A stretch of 64,000 nucleotides of DNA from Oscillospiraceae bacterium. Lineage in GTDB: Bacteria; Bacillota; Clostridia; Oscillospirales; Ruminococcaceae. The stretch spans positions 2,976,001 through 3,040,000 of the forward strand of contig CP107208.1 in assembly GCA_025758045.1 (NCBI GenBank), read 5' to 3'. The translations under genes and the position numbers were made by a program. The notes beneath the pieces are model-generated. The model made no database searches. It was given only the letters and a program-made list of their open reading frames with translations, and was not told the DNA's origin. Below, piece by piece: positions 41,463 through 48,859 of this stretch. Position 1 is the first letter of the stretch, and every line of letters begins with the position of its first letter.

Positions 41463-42635
41463 TTATTCAAAGGCCACCATTATTTCCTTGGGTAATTTTT
41501 CGTTCTCACAGTTCAGAAGATAGGCGATTGCTCTGCTTGCAAATTTGTTTGTTTTCACTGTATCCCAATCGGCAAGCAAAATGACCTCTGCCTTGCCGTT
41601 CTCAAAATCTAATGATACTTCGCCCCATTCGCCGTCGCAGTCTGCCTGATATTCGTAGATTGCGGCGGCGATTTTCTTTTTTCGCTTGATCTTGGATTTC
41701 TGTTTTAGCCGGACTGCATGGATTGCGCCCTCGGCAACCAACAATTCCGTCAACTTGTCCACTGCTTTTCGGTAGGCTCGTTCTGCACCGCTGGCTGTAC
41801 TGCCCTCAAACATAACCGCCAGTTCTTCAAAGGTGGGGCGGTCTTTCCATGAGCTGACACGCCCACAGGTCATGCAAATTGCTAACCGTTTTTCGAGCAA
41901 GGTCTGTTCCCGGTAATTCAGTTTCTCAAATGCCCGCTGCACCTTTTCTGCCTGTATGCCGTTCCAGAGGATATCGGTATAGTTCCAGCTATCGTCAAGG
42001 GCTACATCCTCGCCTGTTTCTTCGCCGTCCTCGTCTGTGACATAGAAAGGCTGCTGATTGCGGATTCCACGGACAACTTTCAGATATTCTTCCGCAAGGG
42101 CAAGATCGCAGTTGTATTTCTTGGAAAATTCGTTGACCGCATCCTTGGTATTGTGGTACAGCCAAGCCATTGACCGCACCATTTTGTAATTGGTCAGAGA
42201 GGACACCGACCATTTTTCTTCGCCCATGCGAAAACGGAGCATAGCATCCCGGATGAACGGGAAAATGTATGTAGCATACTCTGCACCCTTGGCAAGGTCA
42301 TAGTCCATCAGCTTTTGGAGCATTTGCTCCCGGCAGGAGAGCTTTATATCTATAAATCGGTTTGTGTCGTACAGATCGCCGCCATCCACACCGAGAAAGT
42401 CTTTGATGCGCTTGTTAAGCTGCGGCTCGTAGTGGTGTAGGAAGAATGAGAAATATATCAAATTCTTTTCCTGCAAGGCAGACAGGATATATTCGTTCAG
42501 ATTGCCCACCGCTGGAGGCTCCGGTTCCAGTTGGAAGATGCGCTCTGCCGCATAAGGAATGATGCCGTCACCGTGCGGATTGACAGCGTGTTTTGGTATG
42601 TATCCGGTCATGTCCCATGAAAAATCACTCAGCAT
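41463..42635 (-). CDS. Sigma-70-like regulatory protein of the mobile element
   Basis: Protein of 390 aa without a sure family. The middle (KGAEYATYIFPFIRDAMLRF, WSVSSLTNYKMVRSMAWLYH) recalls sigma region 2-3, and LNYREQTLLEKRLAIC followed by RPTFEELAVMFEGSTASGAE and RAYRKAVDKL recalls region 4 with its HTH. About 100 further residues, basic KQKSKIKRKKK then acidic, follow. GAAAGGAGGTG gives a strong ribosome site. It is third of a minus-strand run after the DUF6076-like and HEPN-like genes. It may direct transcription of element genes; a role in replication control is also possible. Confidence 0.65.
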   Translation of the reverse strand: MLSDFSWDMTGYIPKHAVNPHGDGIIPYAAERIFQLEPEPPAVGNLNEYILSALQEKNLIYFSFFLHHYEPQLNKRIKDFLGVDGGDLYDTNRFIDIKLSCREQMLQKLMDYDLAKGAEYATYIFPFIRDAMLRFRMGEEKWSVSSLTNYKMVRSMAWLYHNTKDAVNEFSKKYNCDLALAEEYLKVVRGIRNQQPFYVTDEDGEETGEDVALDDSWNYTDILWNGIQAEKVQRAFEKLNYREQTLLEKRLAICMTCGRVSSWKDRPTFEELAVMFEGSTASGAERAYRKAVDKLTELLVAEGAIHAVRLKQKSKIKRKKKIAAAIYEYQADCDGEWGEVSLDFENGKAEVILLADWDTVKTNKFASRAIAYLLNCENEKLPKEIMVAFE

Positions 42636-42679
42636 AGCGCACCTCCTTTCGGTTCTTTCTCTATCAATATCGACAGTAA

Positions 42680-43312
42680 TTATGCATCGAACTTTTTGTT
42701 AGTAGTATTATTTTCGTCGTCCATCATATCACTTAGCACGGCAAAAGCTTGGCTCAGCGGCACAGCCTTAGAAGTCCAGTTTTTCAAACTAAACAAGTTG
42801 GAAGATTCATCAAACACATCAAATTCGTCTGTCCCATCAGTGATTTTCTTCAAGTACAACATTTCTATCAAATACAAAGCTCCCAAGATATTTAGTACAT
42901 TCTCCTGCTTTGCTTGCTTCAACTGCTCATAGCGGTTGTGCTTGACATCTGTAAATGCTCCCCACCATTGCAACGACTGTGCGGGCTGGGTAATATCCCA
43001 ATTCATAAACGGTTGTATTTCGATATCGTATTCCTGTACACTGATTTTTTGATTTTTTATATCCGGTGTGTTGGTCAAAATATACTGTGCATAGTCTGCA
43101 ACCGTTTTTCGATCCGTTGTATTGAAACTGCAAAACTCTTTGAATACAGTATCCAACTCTGCCCCTATGGCTTGAATTAAGAGGGCATATCCGTTAGAAA
43201 ATGCATCAAAATTGTCCTCATGTAGTTCTACAAACTCTATTGATTCAACAAAACGCTTTTCGAGCATTAAGTAGTATTTCCAATGATTCTGACTAAGTTC
43301 TTTTCTATTCAT
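42680..43312 (-). CDS. HEPN-like hypothetical protein
   Basis: Protein of 210 aa, AT-rich. The segment WWGAFTDVKHNRYEQLKQAK followed by ENVLNILGALYLIEMLYLKK resembles the second half of HEPN-type helical domains (W..fndVKH.R......A...Nvl.alaaLf), which occur in RNase toxins and abortive-infection proteins. The exact R-x4-6-H motif is not clear, so an RNase activity is uncertain. The ATG at 43312 with AAGGGA overlaps the end of the DUF6076-like gene by 8 bases, implying a coupled pair. Confidence 0.6.
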   Translation of the reverse strand: MNRKELSQNHWKYYLMLEKRFVESIEFVELHEDNFDAFSNGYALLIQAIGAELDTVFKEFCSFNTTDRKTVADYAQYILTNTPDIKNQKISVQEYDIEIQPFMNWDITQPAQSLQWWGAFTDVKHNRYEQLKQAKQENVLNILGALYLIEMLYLKKITDGTDEFDVFDESSNLFSLKNWTSKAVPLSQAFAVLSDMMDDENNTTNKKFDA

Positions 43313-44432
43313 GTTTGTCCCTTTCTTTGTATATTTTTGCACTTGCTTCCTTTTTCAAAGCCGCCTGATCCATTTCTTTTTCATAAGCTCCCTTGGCATA
43401 GGCTACATTGCTCAATGCCCGGAGCATCTTATCTTTTGCCAGCTTTTTCATAACCTCTGCAAGATCAGCGTCCAGAGTACCACGCTTCACATAGCGGTTT
43501 ATGGTGTTCAGTCGTTTCTCATAAATCTGTTTCACCGGATGATCGTCCGCAAGCTCCCGTTGTTCTCTGCCTTTCAGGTTGCCGATCTGCCGACAGGTGC
43601 GGTGCAGCTTGTCCCCCGGTGCATAGCCGCCACAGTATTTGGTGTGCCGTGCGTTGGTGGTCAGAAACCACTTGCCGCAGATTTTGCATTTCTTCGGTGC
43701 ATGACCAACACACAGGCCCTCAAAGAGATCAGACCGGAACATCCCCACAAAGGATACATAGTGCATCCGCTTGACCAGCTTCGCAACTTTTTCGCCGGGA
43801 CGGATGACGGATACATACTGAACGGAATTGTTCAGGGTAGACATCCAGGCATTGCCCTCAGCGATGGAGAACTCCGGCGTGAAATAGCTACCGAACATTT
43901 TGGCAAAGCCCTCTGCGGTGCGGTCTGCTTCGTTGCAATCCGATTTTTCTGCAAAATCAAGCATGGCCGTTTGGTATTCCCCAAGGGAGTATGCCAGATG
44001 CCCGAAAACTGCGGTATAGCGCTGGAGCATCACCGCATCAGCATATTTCGGAACTTCTTCGAACGGTAAAGAATTGGTTACGGCTTTTATGGCAAACTCC
44101 ACATATTTCAGAGCATTGTCCGCAGTAAAGCCCCTTTCTATTCGTTCCCGGTGCTTTGGTATATCCATATAGGAGAACGGCGGCGTTTTGCTGAGAATCT
44201 CTAACATTGTCAATGCAGCTTCCTTTGCCATAGGAAAGAGTGCAGAAGTATCCTGTCCGGCATTCAGCATCCCGAGCAGCAGATTGATTTTCTCGCATTG
44301 CTCGTTCATTTTTGTAATAGTATCCGCAGGAACATTCAGCGCATCACAGGCAAGCGTGCCGACAGGGAATGTTTTGCCCTCATATATGACCGTATCCTGC
44401 CAGAAGTCCAATGTCATCAATTCTTGGTTCAT
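43305..44432 (-). CDS. DUF6076-like zinc-knuckle protein
   Basis: Protein of 375 aa. The N-terminal 230 residues are helical and unassigned. A cysteine/histidine cluster follows (KKCKICGKWFLTTNARHTKY, then CGGYAPGDKLHRTCRQIGN), then a basic helical tail (TINRYVKRGTLDADLAEVMK). This layout matches DUF6076 proteins common on Firmicutes mobile elements. Function is unknown; DNA or RNA binding through the zinc knuckle is inferred. It is the first gene of the minus-strand run, with an extended -10 (TGATACAAT, about 44466-44474) as possible promoter. Confidence 0.7.
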   Translation of the reverse strand: MNQELMTLDFWQDTVIYEGKTFPVGTLACDALNVPADTITKMNEQCEKINLLLGMLNAGQDTSALFPMAKEAALTMLEILSKTPPFSYMDIPKHRERIERGFTADNALKYVEFAIKAVTNSLPFEEVPKYADAVMLQRYTAVFGHLAYSLGEYQTAMLDFAEKSDCNEADRTAEGFAKMFGSYFTPEFSIAEGNAWMSTLNNSVQYVSVIRPGEKVAKLVKRMHYVSFVGMFRSDLFEGLCVGHAPKKCKICGKWFLTTNARHTKYCGGYAPGDKLHRTCRQIGNLKGREQRELADDHPVKQIYEKRLNTINRYVKRGTLDADLAEVMKKLAKDKMLRALSNVAYAKGAYEKEMDQAALKKEASAKIYKERDKHE

Positions 44433-44442
44433 GCTTACCTCC

Positions 44443-44558
44443 TGTCCTGTTTTTTCACTTTCTTAATTGTATCATGCTAATGTAAAGAAATCTACATCTA
44501 TCAATAAGTTGTCCTGTTTTTTGAAACGGAGTTGTCCTCCGATTAGCCTGTTTTTTGA
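44443..44558. repeat. Three CCTGTTTTTT(g/c)A direct repeats before the primase genes
   Basis: TGTCCTGTTTTTTCA (44443-44457), TGTCCTGTTTTTTGA (44510-44524) and CCTGTTTTTTGA (44547-44558), with an extra TTGTCC at 44532. They lie in the divergent gap upstream of the primase genes and could be iterons or operator sites. Confidence 0.5.
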
Positions 44559-44587
44559 GAAATCCGTCATAACCATAATAGAAGGAG

Positions 44588-44619
44588 CGAAGCACCTGCC
44601 AATCACTGCGGGTGCTTCG
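44588..44619 (+). other. Hairpin in the primase leader
   Basis: Perfect 9-bp stem CGAAGCACC/GGTGCTTCG (44588-44596 with 44611-44619), about 35 bases before the CHC2 primase start. No T-run follows, so it is not a simple terminator. Confidence 0.55.
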
Positions 44620-44653
44620 TGCTTTCCAGAATATTATGAACGGAGGGTTTTTT

Positions 44654-45274
44654 ATGACAATCTATGGAACCATCAAAGCGGCAATCAGTGTCAAGCAAGC
44701 CGCCGAACACTACGGGCTGAAAGTCAACCGAAACGGTATGGCTTGCTGCCCGTTCCACAATGACAGGCATCCGAGCTTGAAGCTGAATGAGGACTATTTC
44801 TTCTGCTTCGGCTGTGGAGCAAAGGGAGATGTGATCGACCTTGTGGCAAGGCTGTTCAATATGAGCAGCTATGAAGCAGCGCAAAAGCTGGCTTCGGACT
44901 TCGGACTTGACCCGAAACCGCCCACTGCCGCAGCTATGGCCAAGCCAAAGCGTCCTTATATCCGTCAGTTCCGGGAGGATGAAATGCTGTGTTTCCGGGT
45001 GCTGACGGATTATCTGCATCTGCTGGAAGATTGGAAAGTGCGGTATGCACCCAAAACACCGGAGGAGGCTCTGGATGATCGTTTTGTGGAAGCCTGCCAG
45101 ATGCACTGTCCTATCGAATATATGGCAGATGTGCTGACCGTGGGTGATCTGGAAGAGCGGGTGGCATTGGTGGACGAGCTGATGAAGGAGGGAAAAATTA
45201 CTTTTCTGCAAGAGTACATCACACGAAAGAAAAAGGAGGTGGCACACCGTGGCGAAGAACCGGAAAACGCCTGA
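44654..45274 (+). CDS. CHC2 zinc-finger primase-like protein
   Basis: Protein of 206 aa. Residues 1-90 match the DnaG zinc-binding domain (KQAAEHYGLKVNRNGMACCP, FHNDRHPSLKL, YFFCFGCGAKGDVIDLVARL). The TOPRIM catalytic domain of a full primase is absent; the remainder is helical and basic. In mobile elements such short CHC2 proteins work beside P4-type primases in element replication. CGGAGGG precedes ATG 44654. The next gene starts inside its 3' end (26-base overlap). Confidence 0.88.
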   Translation: MTIYGTIKAAISVKQAAEHYGLKVNRNGMACCPFHNDRHPSLKLNEDYFFCFGCGAKGDVIDLVARLFNMSSYEAAQKLASDFGLDPKPPTAAAMAKPKRPYIRQFREDEMLCFRVLTDYLHLLEDWKVRYAPKTPEEALDDRFVEACQMHCPIEYMADVLTVGDLEERVALVDELMKEGKITFLQEYITRKKKEVAHRGEEPENA

Positions 45275-46640
45275 TATGAACTTGCCCATGTGGTTTGATG
45301 GGCAGAACATTAACGAAGCTTTGTTTTGTGATGAATTTCTGCAGGAGCGCAGAATCATCTTCGCAAACGGAGCTTTTTTCACGCCCGACGGTCGGGTGAC
45401 GGATGATCTTCCTCTCCGTGGTGAGATTTACGAAAAGCTGAAATTCTGTGCCGTGAACAACATTCCCCGGAAGATCACCAACATTCTGGAAGTGCTGAAA
45501 CTGGAAGCGCAAGAGCCTGACTTCCCGCCGGAACAGGATCGCATCCATGTTGCCAACGGCACGCTCATGCTGAACGGAACTTTCACCGAGGGCAAACCGG
45601 CTATCGTAAGAAGTCGTCTGCCGATTGCCTACAAGCCCGATGCTCCTGCGCCGGTGATCTGGCTGAACTTTCTGGATGGTCTGCTCCATGCGGAGGACAT
45701 TCCTACCTTGCAGGAATTCATCGGCTACTGCCTGATTCCTTCCAACAAGGGGCAGCGCATGATGGTGATTAAGGGCAACGGCGGCGAGGGCAAATCCCAA
45801 ATCGGTGCGGTGCTGTCCGCTATGTTCGGCACGAATATGAAAGACGGCAGCATCGGAAAAATTTCCGAAAACCGCTTCGCCCGTGCTGATCTGGAACACA
45901 TCCTGCTGTGCGTGGATGATGATATGCGGATGGAAGCTCTGCGTCAGACCAACTATGTAAAATCCATTGTGACTGCACAGGGCAAGATGGATCTGGAACG
46001 CAAGGGAAAGCAGAGTTATCAGGGCTGGATGTTTGCCCGGTTGCTGGCATTCAGCAACGGCGATCTGCAAGCTCTGTATGACCGCAGCGACGGTTTTTAC
46101 CGCAGACAACTTGTGCTGACCACCAAAGAAAAGCCCATGGACAGAGCCGATGATCCTGACCTTGCAGAGAAGATGAAAGCTGAAGCCGAGGGTATCTTCC
46201 TGTGGGCATTTGAAGGCTTACAGCGGCTTGTTGCCAACAACTTTAAGTTTACGGAGAGTGACCGTATCCGGGAAAACCGGGAAGCGGTCAAGCGTGACAA
46301 CAACAATATCTTTGATTTCATGGAGTCGGAGGGATACATCCGATTGAAAGCGGATGCCTCCATCAGCTCCAAGGATTTCTATGAAATCTACCGGATGTGG
46401 TGCGAGGAAAATTCCCTTGCTCCGCTGAAAGCCCGTAGCTTCAGCGACGCCATGATTGCCAATGCCAAGAAATTTAATCTGGAGCATTGCAACAACATCA
46501 CCAACTCTGCTGGACGGCGGGTATGGGGATTTATGGGTGTGGAGGCTGTGGCAAGATCTCATATAAATGGGTTTTACGGAAATTCGCCGTGTACGTACGT
46601 ACCGGATGACATTCCGGAGGAATGGCGGCAGGTCGAGTAA
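45249..46640 (+). CDS. Phage/plasmid P4-type primase C-terminal domain and SF3 helicase
   Basis: Protein of 463 aa with a D5_N-like region (NIPRKITNILEVLKLEAQ) and a superfamily 3 helicase core: Walker A VIKGNGGEGKSQIGAVLSAM, Walker B ILLCVDDDM, and sensor-like LLAFSNGDLQAL. The C terminus (FYEIYRMWCEENSLAPLKAR) is a winged helix of this group. It likely unwinds the element origin during excision-linked replication. The start codon is GTG with AGGAGGTGG upstream, overlapping the CHC2 gene. A GTACGTAC motif lies at its 3' end and is echoed at 46654. Confidence 0.9.
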   Translation: MAKNRKTPDMNLPMWFDGQNINEALFCDEFLQERRIIFANGAFFTPDGRVTDDLPLRGEIYEKLKFCAVNNIPRKITNILEVLKLEAQEPDFPPEQDRIHVANGTLMLNGTFTEGKPAIVRSRLPIAYKPDAPAPVIWLNFLDGLLHAEDIPTLQEFIGYCLIPSNKGQRMMVIKGNGGEGKSQIGAVLSAMFGTNMKDGSIGKISENRFARADLEHILLCVDDDMRMEALRQTNYVKSIVTAQGKMDLERKGKQSYQGWMFARLLAFSNGDLQALYDRSDGFYRRQLVLTTKEKPMDRADDPDLAEKMKAEAEGIFLWAFEGLQRLVANNFKFTESDRIRENREAVKRDNNNIFDFMESEGYIRLKADASISSKDFYEIYRMWCEENSLAPLKARSFSDAMIANAKKFNLEHCNNITNSAGRRVWGFMGVEAVARSHINGFYGNSPCTYVPDDIPEEWRQVE

Positions 46641-46674
46641 ATCCCATTGGCTGGTACGTATGTACGCAGCAAAA

Positions 46675-46879
46675 GAGCGTAAAACGCTCGTGATAGAAAC
46701 AGCACATTTCTTCTGTTTGGGCTGTTTCTATGTCCACGGGATTTTGCAAAAAGTACCGTGGACGGGCAGTGAAAAATACGGTTTTCACTGCTGCCGTCTG
46801 CGAGAGCAAGTTTCGCAAAACGGCTTGATGCAGACGGGCTGACCACAAGAAAAGTTGCAGACATTTTCGCCTTGGTCAG
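46675..46879. other. Array of six consecutive hairpins (candidate ssDNA origin or structured RNA)
   Basis: Perfect arms follow each other with almost no gap: 46675-46680/46684-46689; 46693-46703/46721-46731 (11 bp); 46732-46739/46756-46763 (8 bp); 46766-46775/46782-46791 (10 bp); 46794-46801/46830-46837 (8 bp); 46839-46845/46873-46879 (7 bp). No protein frame fits. The array lies between the replication helicase gene and oriT. It occupies the first half of the 408-base gap 46641-47048. Confidence 0.75.
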
Positions 46880-46960
46880 CAGAGGTCACCGCAGTGTCCG
46901 CATTCCCCCTCGGGAGAGCCCTCGGAGAGCCCACGGCACTTTGCAGCCAGTATGGATGAA

Positions 46961-46995
46961 AGTGTCATAGTGGGTTATTACACTTTGAAAAAGTG
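46961..46995 (+). other. Candidate origin of transfer (oriT), MobV/pMV158 type
   Basis: TAGTGGGTTATTACACTTT (46968-46986) closely resembles the pMV158-family nick region TAGTGTG/TTATACTTTA, and a small hairpin CACTTT-gaa-AAAGTG follows (46981-46995). It lies 54 bases before the relaxase gene, the usual place. The nick would be expected after 46974. Confidence 0.7.
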
Positions 46996-47048
46996 CCTCT
47001 CCGTAGCTCCCCGCTGTCTGCAAATTCCAAAGAAAGGACAAAAAATCC

Positions 47049-48338
47049 ATGGCAAGAAATGATGGAATAGACCATACCGTAGCCAGAAATCAGGACTTGG
47101 GAAACCCGGCAGATGTGGCTAAGGTACAGGAACACAATGAGCGTGAAAAGGACAGCTACAGCAATCAGGACATCGTGCCGGAACGCACTTCTCTGAACGT
47201 CCATTTCAAAGCACCCACGGACGATTATGTAAAAATGTTTGAGCAGATGGAACAAGACGGCGTGATCTCCACCAGAGGTTTGAAACCGGATGCCGTCAAA
47301 TACGGTGAGTTGGTATTTGATGTGAATTCCGCTTATTTCTACAATCATGGCGGCTATGAATTTGCGAAACAGTTTTATGCCGATGCCTACAAAGCTGCTG
47401 CGGAGATCGTAGGTGGTGAGCAGTATATCCTCTCCGCTGTGATGCACGCCGATGAGCGCAACCGGGCAATGTCCGAAGCTCTGGGCGAGGAGGTGTACCA
47501 CTACCACCTTCATGTGGTTTATATCCCGGTGGTGGAAAAGCAAATCCTTTGGTCGAAGCGATGCAAGGATGAAGCCCTCCGGGGAACCGTTAAGGAGGTC
47601 ATCACACAGGTCAGCCGCAGTAAGAAATGGGAGTCCAAGCCGGTGCTTGACGAGGACGGTAATCCAATGTTGAACGCAAAAGGAAAAAAGATTTTGAGGT
47701 CATCCTACAGTGTGTTGCAGGATGACTTTTTTCATTTCATGCGAGTTGCCGGATATACCGATCTGGAGCGTGGAGAACGTGGAAGCACCGAGGAACATCT
47801 GACTGTGACCCAGTTCAAGGTGCAGGCAGAACAGCAGCGGCTGGAAGCTGTGACCGGGCAGGTGGCACAGGCAGAACAGAATTTGGAGGATGCCAAAGCT
47901 GCCACAGCAAAACAGAAAAAGAAACTGGAATCTTTGCAAAAGGAAACCAAGGCGGCAAAGACCATTGCGCTGACAGTGCAGGACATTGAAGCAATGGGCA
48001 AAAAAGCCACATTCGGAAACAATATCACGCTGACACCGGATGAATGCGACACACTCAAACGCTATGCGGTCAATGGCATTATCGCCAATGCTGACAACAA
48101 GCGTCTGAAAGAAAAACTGGCTTCCGCAGAAAAGACGGTTTCCATCTGGAAGCAGCGGTATGAAGCGGTAAACGAAAAATATATGGAACTCAAACAGAAA
48201 GCCCAACCCTTTCTGGATGCACTTGAAATCGCATCCGAAAAGGTTCGGGCTTTTATCAATTCTATCCTCATCAGAGGAAAGGAAACACAGGAACACGAAC
48301 ACCCTGCCCGGAAGCGTGGACAGGATATGGAACTTTGA
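47049..48338 (+). CDS. MobV-family relaxase (Pre/Mob plasmid recombination enzyme type)
   Basis: Relaxase of 429 aa that would nick and pilot the element during mobilisation. The N-terminal catalytic part shows HNEREKDSYSNQDIVPERTS and the metal-binding His triad in VYHYHLHVVYIPVVEKQ, with a conserved Asp/Glu pair in MHADERNRAMSEA. The C-terminal 170 residues are a long coiled coil (VTGQVAQAEQNLEDAKAATA and LKEKLASAEKTVSIWKQRYE). GAAAGGA lies before the ATG. No coupling protein or type IV secretion genes are in the element, so transfer needs a helper. Confidence 0.9.
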   Translation: MARNDGIDHTVARNQDLGNPADVAKVQEHNEREKDSYSNQDIVPERTSLNVHFKAPTDDYVKMFEQMEQDGVISTRGLKPDAVKYGELVFDVNSAYFYNHGGYEFAKQFYADAYKAAAEIVGGEQYILSAVMHADERNRAMSEALGEEVYHYHLHVVYIPVVEKQILWSKRCKDEALRGTVKEVITQVSRSKKWESKPVLDEDGNPMLNAKGKKILRSSYSVLQDDFFHFMRVAGYTDLERGERGSTEEHLTVTQFKVQAEQQRLEAVTGQVAQAEQNLEDAKAATAKQKKKLESLQKETKAAKTIALTVQDIEAMGKKATFGNNITLTPDECDTLKRYAVNGIIANADNKRLKEKLASAEKTVSIWKQRYEAVNEKYMELKQKAQPFLDALEIASEKVRAFINSILIRGKETQEHEHPARKRGQDMEL

Positions 48339-48353
48339 TGGAGGAATCGCCTA

Positions 48354-48539
48354 TTGAAGAAATATTATGAGGAAGCGAAATATAATGCGGCATTTGACCG
48401 CTGTGTGGATGTTATGAGCCAGATGCTCCAGAAATATGGACATCAGGTTTTGGATAAATTGGAACAGGACGCACCGCAGGGAGTGGAGCATTCCGAGGAA
48501 AGTAATCAAGCGCAGCTTTTGACGGATAAGGCTGCGTAA
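48354..48539 (+). CDS. Small hypothetical protein behind the relaxase
   Basis: Charged protein of 61 aa (YYEEAKYNAAFDRCVDVMSQ, MLQKYGHQVLDKLEQDAPQG) starting at TTG with GGAGG ten bases upstream, 15 bases after the relaxase stop. No family recognised. Similar small acidic proteins commonly sit between mobilisation and recombinase genes; it could be a regulator or accessory factor. Confidence 0.6.
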   Translation: MKKYYEEAKYNAAFDRCVDVMSQMLQKYGHQVLDKLEQDAPQGVEHSEESNQAQLLTDKAA

Positions 48540-48550
48540 AATTTGCAATG

Positions 48551-48601
48551 TACACGTTGCGTATTCGCTATGGCTATGCTATAATGATTACGCAACGTGT
48601 A
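48551..48601 (+). promoter_or_regulatory. Promoter framed by 13-bp inverted repeats (operator) before the HTH and recombinase genes
   Basis: TTGCGT (48557-48562), 17-base spacer, TATAAT (48580-48585). TACACGTTGCGTA (48551-48563) and TACGCAACGTGTA (48589-48601) are exact mirror images, one covering the -35 box and the other the transcription start. A T6 run follows, so it could also act as a terminator for the relaxase transcript. Confidence 0.75.
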
Positions 48602-48628
48602 TTTTTTGCTTTTGTGGAGAAAAGACGG

Positions 48629-48859
48629 ATGGATTGTAAAAACAGAATTATAAAGTTGCGTGAAAGTACAGGACTGAATCGGAAAGATTTTTGCAAGCTC
48701 GTCCATATTCCTTACCGGACTATGACTGAATGGGAATTGGACAACCGCCATGCACCGAATTATGTGCTGTGGCTTTTGGAGTATTATATCCGCAACGAGG
48801 GACTTATGGTAAAAGGAAGGAATGAGGGAGGTGGAGATTCTGAAAAAGAAACAACTTAA
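48629..48859 (+). CDS. Small helix-turn-helix protein
   Basis: Protein of 76 aa whose segment IIKLRESTGLNRKDFCKLVH and IPYRTMTEWELDNRHAPNYV matches a Cro/XRE-like HTH. It is probably a repressor or excision-type regulator of its own promoter, which is framed by 13-bp inverted repeats. GTGGAGA lies before ATG 48629. Its last 38 bases overlap the start of the recombinase gene, suggesting coupled translation and dosage control of the recombinase. Confidence 0.78.
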   Translation: MDCKNRIIKLRESTGLNRKDFCKLVHIPYRTMTEWELDNRHAPNYVLWLLEYYIRNEGLMVKGRNEGGGDSEKETT

